A DNA stretch of 64,000 nucleotides from Polaribacter porphyrae (GCF_002954685.1 NZ_MSCN01000001.1:959600-1023599); one strand, 5' to 3'. Counted from the stretch's first letter, positions 47,924-57,069 are shown. The notes: a model not told the origin generated them from the letters alone. Numbers and translations are program-made.

Positions 47924-49129
47924 ATGAATATTTTAGTTATTAATGCTGGGTCATCTTCGCTAAAATATCAAGTGATAGAAATGCCTTCAGAAACTGTAAA
48001 ATGTGTAGGTTTAGTTGAGAGAATTGGTATGAATAATGCTATTTTTACACATGAAAAAAATGATGAAGAATATTCTGAAGTTTTACCAATTTTAAATCAT
48101 GAAGTAGGTTTAAAAAAGATTACAAAAACTTTATTAGATCCTAAAATTGGTGTCATAAATTCGGTTGATGAGATTGAAGCTGTTGGACACAGAGTTGTGC
48201 ATGGAGGAAGTAAATTCAGCAAAACCACTATTGTAAATCAAGAAGTTAAAGATAATATCAGAGAATTATTTGATTTGGCACCTTTACACAATCCTGCAAA
48301 TTTAACAGGAATAGAAATTGCCGAAACCATTTTTACATCAGCAAAACAAATTGCTATTTTTGATACTGCTTTTCATCAAACAATGCCAAAAGAAGCGTAT
48401 CAATATGCCATTAAAAATGAGTTTTTACAAAAACACCATATAAGAGCTTATGGTTTTCATGGCACAAGTCATAAATATGTTTCTGAAAAAGCAATTGAAC
48501 ATTTAGGAGAAGAAAGTTCTGAAAAAATTATTACGATTCATTTAGGAAATGGTTGCAGTATGTCTGCCATAAAAAATGGAAAAAGTATTGAAAATTCATT
48601 AGGTTTTGGTCCAATGAATGGTTTAATTATGGGAACTCGTTCAGGAGATATAGATCAATCTGTAATTTTCTTTTTGATGAAAAAACTAAATAAAACTGCA
48701 GAAGAAGTATCAAATTTATTGAATAAAAACTCTGGAATGAAAGGCTTAACTGGTTTTTCTGATTTACGAGAAATTTCTGAAAAAGCAGAAAATGGAGATG
48801 AAAATTGTAAAAATGCTTTGAATTTAGCAGGCTATAGAATTCGCAAATATATTGGTGCTTATACTGCTGCTTTAAATGGTTTAGATGCTATTATTTTTAC
48901 TGCAGGAATTGGAGAAAACTCGAGTTTAATGCGAAAATTAGCTTGTGAAAATTTAGATTTTTTAGGTATTAACTTAGATTTAGAAAAGAATAAAATCCGC
49001 TCAAAGGAAATCAGAGAAATTCAAACTGATTCATCTAAAATAAAAGTTTTAGTAATTCCTACAAATGAAGAAATTGAAATTGCGAAACAGAGTTGTATAC
49101 ATTTAGAAGAAATTTTTATTCACAAATAA
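47924..49129 (+). CDS. ackA: Acetate kinase
   Basis: Interconverts acetyl phosphate plus ADP and acetate plus ATP. The 401-residue protein carries NAGSSSLKYQ at 7-16, HRVVHGG (about 87), the FHGTSHKYV loop (about 180), HLGNGCS and the C-terminal FTAGIGENSS. Co-transcribed with pta (one-base gap). With pta it links the acetyl-CoA pool to acetate uptake or overflow, beside the glyoxylate genes. Confidence 0.96.
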   Translation: MNILVINAGSSSLKYQVIEMPSETVKCVGLVERIGMNNAIFTHEKNDEEYSEVLPILNHEVGLKKITKTLLDPKIGVINSVDEIEAVGHRVVHGGSKFSKTTIVNQEVKDNIRELFDLAPLHNPANLTGIEIAETIFTSAKQIAIFDTAFHQTMPKEAYQYAIKNEFLQKHHIRAYGFHGTSHKYVSEKAIEHLGEESSEKIITIHLGNGCSMSAIKNGKSIENSLGFGPMNGLIMGTRSGDIDQSVIFFLMKKLNKTAEEVSNLLNKNSGMKGLTGFSDLREISEKAENGDENCKNALNLAGYRIRKYIGAYTAALNGLDAIIFTAGIGENSSLMRKLACENLDFLGINLDLEKNKIRSKEIREIQTDSSKIKVLVIPTNEEIEIAKQSCIHLEEIFIHK

Positions 49130-49171
49130 ATTATCCTGATTTTATTATATATAAAAGTCAACTAATTCATA

Positions 49172-49263
49172 TCATGGACAGTTCTTGTTAAATTTATTAA
49201 GAGCTATCCAATTTAAACTTTGATGTTGTATTTCCGATTATAAAAGCATAGATATTGTAATAC
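49172..49263 (-). pseudogene. Possible IS3-family transposase C-terminal remnant
   Basis: Reverse strand gives LQYLCFYNRK in one frame and then, one frameshift later, IQHQSLNWIALNKFNKNCP before a stop. This resembles the FYNxxRxHxSLNYxxPxEF end of IS3 transposases. Short and decayed, so the call is weak. Confidence 0.35.
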
Positions 49264-49727
49264 TTATACTTTTAAATGCTCTTTGGATTCAAAATAAGTT
49301 TATTTTATCAAGCCTTTATTTATAATTAAAATCGTTCATTTTTTTCGTTTATTTTTCGCATATAAAGCTTTGTGTATTTATGTTTTATTTCTAGTTCGGA
49401 TAATATCTTTCAAATGATCATTTATTTTTAGGTTTACTTTTCTTTTTTACAAATTCTAGTTCATTATCCGTTAAAATTTCTTGTAAACTTAATATTATGA
49501 TATAAAAGAAGATTTTAATATAGAAACTTCAGGAAAAGTCTATTAAGACAGAAAAAAAGCTGGATGAGGTAGTAAAACCAAATGCTAATCTTATGATTAT
49601 AACTGAAATAATATTCTTGAAGAAATGTTGTGACTAGGGAAAAAGATCGTCAATGTGGATGTTTTGAGGCAAAAGTATTAGAAAATCATATATCAGAACA
49701 AACTGATCTGACTTTTAAAAAGTAATT

Positions 49728-49971
49728 GATAAATATCAAAGCATCGTTTTTACTGAACAAAGCACATCATATGTAAATATTGCAGATTACATACATTTTA
49801 TTGAGAAATCAGATGGAAAAATAACAAAAGAAAGGCCCAAGTGGATGCATATAGCAGTTAGCAATGTAAAACCTAACTTTCCTAAAAATCATCATAAAAT
49901 CAAAAAAAAATACCAACCCATTTTTAAACGAATTTGTTTGTAAGATTAATAGTAGATACATGAGAGACTAG
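49728..49971 (+). pseudogene. IS1595-family transposase remnant
   Basis: From 49728 one frame reads FTEQSTSYVNIADYIHFIEK, then KERPKWMHIAVSNVK, and after a frameshift near 49915 NPFLNEFVCKINSRYMRD before TAG at 49971. The order STSYxNI... KWxHIAISN...K...YLNEFxYKxNRRY is that of the C-terminal part of IS1595/ISXO2-like transposases. The N-terminal half is not recognisable. No intact element is present. Confidence 0.65.
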
Positions 49972-50290
49972 TTATTGTTAATATTGTCAGATTATGATTT
50001 ATCACGGATATATAAATGATTATAGCACTTTTTTAAAAAGATATCTGTTCTATTTGCTTCATCAAAATCTTTTATAAATCAATATTTTGAATTATGTTTA
50101 TTCTTAATTAATTTATATTTGGATATCGAAAATTGATGCTTTTGTGAATAATTATATGCCAATGTTAAATCATCATTGGTATTTCTTATATAAACAAAAT
50201 TAAATATTCTTAATTTTGTTTTCAATTAGATAATATTTACAGGAATGATATCATTAAACAATAAAAAATACTGAAACAATTTCAGCATAA

Positions 50291-51067
50291 ATGCAAAAAC
50301 TATCAATCATAAAAATAGGCGGAAATATCATTGAAGATGAAACATCTTTAGATGCGTTTCTAAAATTATTTTCTAATTTAGAAGGAAAGAAAATATTGGT
50401 TCACGGTGGCGGAAAACGTGCCACAAGTATTGCTTCAAAATTAGGTATTGAATCTAAAATGGTGAATGGTAGAAGAATTACAGATAAGGAAACTTTAGAG
50501 GTAATTACCATGGTTTATGGTGGTTTAGTTAACAAAAACATTGTTGCCAAACTACAAGCAAATAATACCAACGCAATTGGTTTAACAGGTGCAGATATTA
50601 ATAGTATTCAATCTGATAAGAGACCTATAAAAGAAATTGATTTTGGTTTCGTTGGTGATGTAAAAAAGGTAAATCATACTAATATTGATAAATTAATTCA
50701 GGCTGATTTTACACCTGTTTTTTGCGCCATTACGCACGATGGAAATGGTCAACTATTAAACACAAATGCAGATACCATTACAAGCACTATTGCAGTTGAA
50801 ATGAGTGAAATTTATGATACCTCAATTTATTACTGTTTTGAATTGAATGGAGTTTTACAAGATTTAAATGATAAAGAATCTGTGATTAAAAACATCAATT
50901 CTGCAACCTATAAAGAATTATTAAAAGACAAAATTATTATTGATGGAATGATTCCAAAAATAGACAATTGTTTTGACGCTTTAAAAAATGGAGTACAAAA
51001 AGTATACATTGGAAATGCATCAATGATAACAAAAGAAAAGGATAATTTTACAACAATTACATTATAA
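50291..51067 (+). CDS. argB: N-acetylglutamate kinase-type amino acid kinase
   Basis: Phosphorylates the acylated glutamate intermediate of arginine synthesis. The 258-residue protein starts KLSIIKIGGNIIED and has VHGGGKRAT (about 38-46), GLTGADINSIQ and a C-terminal IIDGMIPKIDNCFDALKNG. In some Bacteroidota the substrate is N-succinylglutamate; sequence reading cannot separate the two. First gene of a truncated-looking arg cluster; two bases before the next gene. Confidence 0.92.
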   Translation: MQKLSIIKIGGNIIEDETSLDAFLKLFSNLEGKKILVHGGGKRATSIASKLGIESKMVNGRRITDKETLEVITMVYGGLVNKNIVAKLQANNTNAIGLTGADINSIQSDKRPIKEIDFGFVGDVKKVNHTNIDKLIQADFTPVFCAITHDGNGQLLNTNADTITSTIAVEMSEIYDTSIYYCFELNGVLQDLNDKESVIKNINSATYKELLKDKIIIDGMIPKIDNCFDALKNGVQKVYIGNASMITKEKDNFTTITL

Positions 51068-51069
51068 AA

Positions 51070-52137
51070 ATGACAATTGATAAATTAACAGAAAAAGCAA
51101 TTTCGCTTTTAAAAAATTTAATTGAAACACAGTCTTTTTCATCCGAAGAAGAGCAAACTGCAGTTTTAATTGAAGGATGGTTTACAGAGTTTAATATTCC
51201 ATTTAAACGAACTAAAAACAACGTTTGGGCAACCAATAAGCATTTTACAGAAGGTAAACCAAACTTATTATTAAACTCACATCATGATACTGTAAAACCA
51301 AATTCTGCTTATACAAATAACCCTTTTGAAGCAATTGTAAAAGACGGGAGATTATTTGGTTTAGGAAGTAATGATGCAGGTGGATGTTTAGTATCATTAA
51401 TCGCTACTTTTACACATTTTTACAATCAAAAAGATTTAAAATACAATTTGGTTATTGTAGCTTCTGCTGAAGAAGAAAGTAGTGGTTCAAATGGATTAAA
51501 CTCTATGTTACCCATAATTCCACACATAGACGTGGCAATTGTAGGAGAGCCAACTTTAATGAATTTAGCAGTTGCAGAAAAAGGTTTGGTTGTTTTTGAT
51601 GCTGTAGTTGAAGGTGATCCAAGTCATGCTGCACACCCAAATGATAACAATTCCATATACAATACAATAAATGTTTTGCAATGGTTTAAAGATTTTAAGT
51701 TCAACAAATTTTCTGATGCTTTGGGTGATGTAAAAATGACAGTTACACAAATAAATGCTGGTAAACAGCATAATGTTGTTCCTGCTCACGTAGATTTGGT
51801 TGTTGATGTTCGCGTAAATGATTCTTATTCTAATCAAGAAATTGCGGATATTTTGCAAGAAAAATCACCTTGTACAACAATTACTCCAAGGAGTTTACGC
51901 TTAAATTCATCTTCGATATCAACAGAACACGATTTGGTAAAAGCGGGAATTGCAATAGGCAGAGAAACCTATGGATCTCCAACATTATCAGATCAATCTG
52001 TATTGAGCTGTCAATCTTTAAAATTAGGGCCTGGTGATAGCACTCGCTCTCATTCCGCAGATGAATTTATTTATATTTCTGAAATTGAGGAAGGAATTGA
52101 TATTTATATTGAATTGTTGAAGCGTGTAATAGTATAA
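51070..52137 (+). CDS. argE: M20-family ArgE-type deacylase
   Basis: A zinc peptidase-fold deacylase of 355 residues. Metal and catalytic motifs are SHHDTVKP (about 71-78), GSNDAGGCL (about 98-106), ASAEEESSGSNG (about 136-147), GEPT and the final His in RSHSADEFI. Together with ArgB and ArgH it completes arginine synthesis. In Bacteroidota with acetyl- or succinyl-citrulline pathways, ArgE acts on the acylated citrulline rather than on ornithine; no transcarbamylase is present in the window to decide. Confidence 0.85.
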   Translation: MTIDKLTEKAISLLKNLIETQSFSSEEEQTAVLIEGWFTEFNIPFKRTKNNVWATNKHFTEGKPNLLLNSHHDTVKPNSAYTNNPFEAIVKDGRLFGLGSNDAGGCLVSLIATFTHFYNQKDLKYNLVIVASAEEESSGSNGLNSMLPIIPHIDVAIVGEPTLMNLAVAEKGLVVFDAVVEGDPSHAAHPNDNNSIYNTINVLQWFKDFKFNKFSDALGDVKMTVTQINAGKQHNVVPAHVDLVVDVRVNDSYSNQEIADILQEKSPCTTITPRSLRLNSSSISTEHDLVKAGIAIGRETYGSPTLSDQSVLSCQSLKLGPGDSTRSHSADEFIYISEIEEGIDIYIELLKRVIV

Positions 52138-52147
52138 TTTAAAAAAA

Positions 52148-52220
52148 CGTCATTACGAATGAGAAACGAATGAAGTAATCTATTTAAATTACAAAGATTG
52201 CTTCGTAAACTCGCAATGAC
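52148..52220. repeat. Palindromic interspersed repeat (MITE-like) inside the arg cluster
   Basis: Left part CGTCATTACGAATGAG...AGTAATCT faces right part AGATTGCTTCGTAAACTCGC...AATGAC in inverted orientation. The consensus CGTCATTGCGAG...GAAGCAATCT is a palindromic unit widely scattered in bacterial genomes. It fills nearly all of the 98 bases between argE and argH and would form a long hairpin in the mRNA. Confidence 0.7.
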
Positions 52221-52235
52221 AAAAAACAAGAAAAT

Positions 52236-53513
52236 ATGAAACTTTGGGATAAAGGATTTAGTATAGACAAACAAATAGAAAATTTTACAGTAGGTAATGA
52301 CAGAGAAATTGACATCCATATTGCAGAATACGATGTTCAAGCTTCATTAGCACATGCCATAATGCTGGAATCTATTGGTATTATTACTGCTGATGAATTG
52401 GCTGACTTAAAAAAAGGATTGCAAGAATTAGCTACAGACATTGACAATGGAACTTTTATAATTGAACCTTCTTTTGAAGATGTACATTCTAAAATTGAAT
52501 GGGAATTGACCAACAAATTAGGTGAAGTTGGTAAAAAAATTCATACTGCACGTTCAAGAAACGATCAAGTTTTAGTTGCACTTCAATTGTATTATAAAGA
52601 GAATTTAGCTGTTGTAAATGATAAAGTAAAAACGTTATTTAATACCTTATTAAATTTAGCTGAAACGTATAAAGATTCTTTATTACCTGGTTACACACAT
52701 TTACAAGTTGCAATGCCATCTTCTTTCGGATTATGGTTTTCTGCCTATGCAGAATTGTTAATTGATGACGTTTATGTATTAAATGCAGTATCAAAAGTAG
52801 TAGATCAAAATCCTTTAGGTTCTGCTGCTGGTTATGGAAGCTCCTTCCCTATTGACAGAGAATTAACCACTAAAGAATTGGATTTTGCAACCCTAAAATA
52901 CAATGTAGTTGCTGCACAATTAAGTCGTGGAAAAAGTGAACGTTCAATTGCTGCAGCTTTAGGTGGTTTATGTAATACAATGGCTCGTTTTGCAATGGAT
53001 GTTTGTTTATATATGAGTCAGAATTTTGGTTTTATTTCTTTTCCTGATGAATTAACCACAGGAAGTAGCATTATGCCACACAAAAAGAATCCTGATGTTT
53101 TTGAACTGATTCGTGGGAAATGTAATAAAATTCAAGCATTACATTCAGAAATGTTGTTGATTACGAATAATTTACCAACTGGTTATCATAGAGATTTTCA
53201 GTTGTTAAAAGAAAATATTATTGCTGCTTTTGAAGATGTAAAAGACATTTTAGCCATTTTCAATTACTCCATTCAGCAAGTCATTGTAAAAGATATCGAT
53301 TTGAATGATGAGAAATACCAATATTTATTTACAGTAGATTCTATTAATAATTTAGTCGTTGAAGGAATGTCTTTTAGAGAAGCTTATCAAAAAATTGGTG
53401 GTCAAGTGCAAGCAGGAACCTATAAACCAGATTTAGGGAAACAACACTCTCATTTAGGTAGCATTCACAATTTAGGTTTGGATAAGATTAGAGATAAGTT
53501 TCCTGAAAATTAA
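52236..53513 (+). CDS. argH: Argininosuccinate lyase
   Basis: Splits argininosuccinate to arginine and fumarate, the last step of arginine synthesis. The 425-residue protein starts MKLWDKGFSIDKQI and carries the family signature GSSIMPHKKNPDVFE (about 279-293), HTARSRNDQV (about 104-113) and the TGYHRDFQLLKE loop. It is separated from argE by a palindromic repeat, so co-transcription is likely but the hairpin may dampen it. Confidence 0.94.
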   Translation: MKLWDKGFSIDKQIENFTVGNDREIDIHIAEYDVQASLAHAIMLESIGIITADELADLKKGLQELATDIDNGTFIIEPSFEDVHSKIEWELTNKLGEVGKKIHTARSRNDQVLVALQLYYKENLAVVNDKVKTLFNTLLNLAETYKDSLLPGYTHLQVAMPSSFGLWFSAYAELLIDDVYVLNAVSKVVDQNPLGSAAGYGSSFPIDRELTTKELDFATLKYNVVAAQLSRGKSERSIAAALGGLCNTMARFAMDVCLYMSQNFGFISFPDELTTGSSIMPHKKNPDVFELIRGKCNKIQALHSEMLLITNNLPTGYHRDFQLLKENIIAAFEDVKDILAIFNYSIQQVIVKDIDLNDEKYQYLFTVDSINNLVVEGMSFREAYQKIGGQVQAGTYKPDLGKQHSHLGSIHNLGLDKIRDKFPEN

Positions 53514-53653
53514 GAGAGATAGTTTCGTGATTGTATAAGATTTGTTGTGTGAATTTAGTTTTAAGTTAATAAATAATTACTGACCAAGAAAATCTGTGAG
53601 GATTTTTGCAAGTAGGCAAAAAAACTAGCAATAAATTTTACACAATGTTGTAT

Positions 53654-54163
53654 TTAGTGCGTTAATAATTTTTTTCTAATAAAAGATTTTCCAATTTTGT
53701 AACTCAATTTCTTATAAAAACTGATTTTTCTTTTTAAATAAATATCAATAATCTCATTCATTTCTTCACAAAAATCAATTGGAGTAAGTAATCTGTCAAC
53801 AATAACATAATCTCCATAATTCTTCTGGTTTTTTAAGTGATGTTTATGTGCTGATGTTATTACTACAAAAGTATTAGTGTTTTCAAAGACGTATTTAGTT
53901 ACATCAAAACCATCTTTTCCTACATCTTTAGTTACTGTTCCTTTAATATCCATTATCAAAATGTCTCGAGGATTTGAAACAAGGCTCTTTAACAAAGTTG
54001 AATCACATTTCCTATATCTTTCAAACGTTATGTTTCCATTTGCTGAAGCAACTGAAAGCATTTGTTCATTAAAATATGTACCAACATCGTCTATAATAAT
54101 TACTTTTATTGGAGATAGTTTCATTAAACCTTTACCAAGGGAGTGAAGTGCTTTATTTTTCAT
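53654..54163 (-). CDS. Receiver-only response regulator, divergent
   Basis: A 169-residue protein with a CheY-like receiver fold and no output domain. KVIIIDDVG gives acidic residues D25-D26, LIMDIKG the phosphoacceptor D72, and VITSA the T103-S104 switch residues. The usual Lys-Pro near residue 124 is replaced by DRLLTP, so activation may differ. The C-terminal 25 residues are basic and helical (KKLSYKIGKSFIRKK) and could bind nucleic acid or membrane. It overlaps the kinase gene by 11 bases. Partner and output unknown. Confidence 0.7.
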   Translation of the reverse strand: MKNKALHSLGKGLMKLSPIKVIIIDDVGTYFNEQMLSVASANGNITFERYRKCDSTLLKSLVSNPRDILIMDIKGTVTKDVGKDGFDVTKYVFENTNTFVVITSAHKHHLKNQKNYGDYVIVDRLLTPIDFCEEMNEIIDIYLKRKISFYKKLSYKIGKSFIRKKLLTH

Positions 54164-54997
54164 AGTATATTCTTAAGTTTTTTAAAATGAATTCTTGAAA
54201 AGAATGTTCACTATTTGGAGTTAATTGATTATGTGTAATTTCAAAATTACTATCCTCTTTTTCAATTCTATCATTGTAACTTGATTCTAAAACTTTAATC
54301 CAATTTAGACCATATCCAAAACCTTTACTTTCCTTATCAACTTTAGTACCTTGTTCAAAAATATTAATATTTTGTGGAATTGATTTTGATTTGTTAGTAA
54401 ATTTTAATTCCCAATTTTTGTCATTTATTTTTTTTATATTTATTGTAAGTGTTGAGTTTTCAATAGAATATTTCCAAGCATTATCAATTAATATTGAAAC
54501 CATATAAGTTATATAATCAGAATTTAGATTTATAAAAATATCATTTGAAACAAGATTGTTTAATGATAAATTTTTAGTTCTACTTTCTTCTTTAATAATA
54601 CTGTAAATAGTAAAGAGGTTATAAATTAATGCATGTAAGTTAACTTTTTTAGAAGAAACTGATGGAGTTGAGTGAAATTCGTGAACTCCAGTTATCATTT
54701 GAATGAAGTTGTCAAGAATAACTGTAGAGCCAACAATTTTACTTAAAGAATTGGATAAGTCAATTCTTTTTACAGAAAGTGAAGGATCTAGATAAGAAGC
54801 CTCTTGAATTATTGTTTGTAAAATTGGATTTATTTCGTGTCTGAGATTTTTTGCAATAGTTGATAGTGGGATTTTTGGTTCACGGACTTCTATATTACCA
54901 TTTCTATTTAAAAATGAAATACCACAAAAGTTCCGTTTTTAGTTAATCTACAAGGTTTAGAATTACAATTAAAACATGTAAAAGTATCTTTCTTCAT
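54153..54997 (-). pseudogene. Soluble histidine kinase with Cys-rich N-terminus, one-base frameshift
   Basis: ATG at 54997 (or 55003) opens MKKDTFTCFNCNSKPCRLTK, which hits a stop soon after codon 24. If one T is restored to the run of four at 54926-54929, the frame continues as GTFCGISFLN and runs to 54153. The repaired kinase has four cysteines (C8, C11, C16, C25), an H box in IAKNLRHEINPILQTI, an N box in ILIDNAWKYS and a G box in GFGYGLNW. It has no membrane segment. As read it is broken; a homopolymer sequencing error is an equally good explanation. Downstream half alone starts at 54698. Confidence 0.65.
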
Positions 54998-55019
54998 AGG
55001 CATTAAGTACAACTCTTTT

Positions 55020-55051
55020 CAGATATACCGAGTTTTAATTCGTTATAGCAA
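55020..55051 (-). promoter_or_regulatory. Promoter of the kinase-receiver pair
   Basis: Reverse strand TTG (55051-55049), 21 bases, TATATCTG (55027-55020), one mismatch to TAnnTTTG; about 17-23 bases before the kinase ATG. Confidence 0.45.
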
Positions 55052-55272
55052 GAATTAGTAAAGTTCGGATTTTTAATTTGAAAAATCAACAGGAAAAATA
55101 TTCTTTTCAAAATCAGTGAATTTTCTAACTTAAAGGTCAAATTCAAGCTTGATTTTATAAGCCAAACTTAGTTAAAATATATTTTCATTTAAGAAGTATT
55201 CATAACTTAGCATTAGATAAATTTAAATAGTAATATCCTAAATAAAATTGTGAACTAATAAAAAGTGAAAAT

Positions 55273-56604
55273 ATGCAAAAGCCAAATGAATTCCCTAAAG
55301 TTCCTTTAACAAGTTTTCTAAAACATAGTTTAGAAATTCTTAAAAATCCACTGCCTTTTCATAACAAGAATTTTGAGAATTTAGGTGATACTTTTCAACT
55401 AAACGTTGGTTTGAAGACGCATATTTTCTTTTCTAGAGATGCCAAATTTTTAGAATATGTGCTGCAAAAAAATCAACGGAATTATACCAAATCTAAAATA
55501 CAAACCAAAGAAGTAGCTAAATATTTGGGTAAAGGTTTGCTAACTGCAGAAGGCGAACATTGGAAAACACAGCGTAAATTAATTCAACCTGCATTTCATA
55601 AACAAAAAATAAAAGGGCTGTTAACTACTATTCAAGAGCAAATTCGGGATAATTACAGTCAGTTAAGAACTGGCAAAAAGTTCGATATTTTCCCAATATT
55701 TAATGATTTAGCTTTTTTAGTAGTGGCTAAAGCCTTGTTTAGTAGTACTTCCAACCAAAAAGATATTGCACAACTGCAGCACATCACAGAAGATTCTCAA
55801 AGATTTTTGGTTAAAGAGTTAAGACAGCCTTATTTAGGTTGGTGGTTTTCTTTGAGTGGAAAAATTCAAGAATACATAGATTTAACAGAGTCTGCAAGAC
55901 AAATATTAAAAAAAATTGTAGAAGAACGTAAAAAATCGAATACTCGTTTTGATGATTTATTGGACTTATTGTTAGATTCAAAATATGAGGATGGTAGTTC
56001 TATGGAAGAAAAACAATTGATGGATGAAATATTGATTCTTTTTGTTGCTGGTCATGAAACCACTTCTAACGCACTTACATTTACAAGTCAGTTGTTAGCA
56101 TTGCATCCTGAATGGCAAGAAAAAATTTTTAAGGAAGCAAAATCCTTAAATGCAAATACTTACGATTTAATGGAAATTGTTTCACAGTCTAAAATATGCC
56201 AACAAGTAATTGAAGAATCAATGCGATTGTATCCTCCTGCCTATTTTATTGATCGTTTAAATTATGAAACAGATGAATATAATAGTGTAGAAATAAAACC
56301 TCAATCTGACTTATTATTTTCGGTTTACGAAATTCATCGTCATCCAAAACTTTGGGAAAATCCAAATAAGTTTAAACCCGAACGTTTTGAAAATGGAGGA
56401 CGCCAATATTCATCACAGTATTTTCCTTTTGGTGCTGGTCCAAGAAAGTGCATTGGAAATAATTTTGCAATGTTTGAAATGATTATTGCAGTTAGAGAGT
56501 TGGTTTTAAATTATACAATAAAACCTAAATTTAAAAGTATTGGCATTACACCTCTCATCACCTTAAAACCAAAGAATGCGTATTTAGAGCTTGAGAAGAG
56601 ATAA
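55273..56604 (+). CDS. Cytochrome P450
   Basis: A 443-residue haem monooxygenase. The haem ligand is C393 in FPFGAGPRKCIGNNFA; the I-helix oxygen-binding motif is VAGHETTSN (about 259-267); the ExxR pair is in EESMRLYPP. The N-terminal half (GLLTAEGEHWKTQRKLIQPAFH) resembles soluble class P450s of the CYP102/CYP175 type. CYP175A1 of Thermus hydroxylates beta-carotene, and this gene lies 1 kb from crtY, so a carotenoid substrate is plausible but unproven; CrtZ is already present. No redox partner gene nearby. Confidence 0.9.
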   Translation: MQKPNEFPKVPLTSFLKHSLEILKNPLPFHNKNFENLGDTFQLNVGLKTHIFFSRDAKFLEYVLQKNQRNYTKSKIQTKEVAKYLGKGLLTAEGEHWKTQRKLIQPAFHKQKIKGLLTTIQEQIRDNYSQLRTGKKFDIFPIFNDLAFLVVAKALFSSTSNQKDIAQLQHITEDSQRFLVKELRQPYLGWWFSLSGKIQEYIDLTESARQILKKIVEERKKSNTRFDDLLDLLLDSKYEDGSSMEEKQLMDEILILFVAGHETTSNALTFTSQLLALHPEWQEKIFKEAKSLNANTYDLMEIVSQSKICQQVIEESMRLYPPAYFIDRLNYETDEYNSVEIKPQSDLLFSVYEIHRHPKLWENPNKFKPERFENGGRQYSSQYFPFGAGPRKCIGNNFAMFEMIIAVRELVLNYTIKPKFKSIGITPLITLKPKNAYLELEKR

Positions 56605-56631
56605 AGTAATTACAGAGAATTTATTTCTTTA

Positions 56632-57027
56632 TCACAAAGTTTCCACGAGTTGTATATTATTGCCACAAGTATCATTAAAAACCGCATATTTTACAGTTCC
56701 CATTGTTGTTGGTTTTATGCTGAATTGAACATCTAAAGCAATCAATCTTTCGTATTCAGCATCAACATCATCTACATCAAACTGCGTATAAGGATACCCA
56801 GCTTCTAGTAATGCATCTTGAAAAACTTTACAAGGCTCAAAATGATTTGGTGCAGGTTCTAACAAAAGTTCTGGACCATCTTGCCAATCTTTTGATACTA
56901 AAGTCAACCATCTGTTACCACCTCCTAAAGGAGCATCCTTTTTTAATAAAAAACCTAATTTTTTAGTATAAAATTGTAATGCTTTTTCTTGATCTCTTAC
57001 TGGAATGCTAATTAATGTTACTTTCAT
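56632..57027 (-). CDS. VOC-family (glyoxalase fold) protein
   Basis: A 131-residue vicinal-oxygen-chelate fold protein with two beta-alpha-beta-beta-beta modules: VTLISIPVRDQEKALQFYTKKLGF at the start and the second around YPYTQFDVDDVDAEYERL; the end is GNNIQLVETL. Reaction unknown; such proteins include glyoxalase-like and resistance proteins. It is 42 bases downstream of an AraC-type regulator, a frequent pairing. Confidence 0.85.
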   Translation of the reverse strand: MKVTLISIPVRDQEKALQFYTKKLGFLLKKDAPLGGGNRWLTLVSKDWQDGPELLLEPAPNHFEPCKVFQDALLEAGYPYTQFDVDDVDAEYERLIALDVQFSIKPTTMGTVKYAVFNDTCGNNIQLVETL

Positions 57028-57069
57028 TTTTTTGATATCTTGATTACTATTTTTACAAAGCTCAACAAT

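Larger units (their letters stand above)
49130..50290. other. 1.16 kb non-coding gap with transposase remnants
   Basis: Very A/T-rich with stops in all frames. It contains a degraded IS1595-like transposase end (49728-49971), a possible IS3-like transposase end on the reverse strand (49172-49263), and nothing else I can identify. No terminal inverted repeats or target duplications were recognised. It separates ackA from a shortened arg cluster. Confidence 0.7.

Noticed and set aside
49430..49500. Short reverse-strand coding-like stretch (LQEILTDNELEFVKKK)
   Set aside because: About 25 codons only, with no start signal and no family I recognise; possibly another decayed fragment.
55060..55120. 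Imperfect inverted repeat upstream of the kinase promoter
   Set aside because: Several mismatches and ordinary A/T content; not separable from chance.
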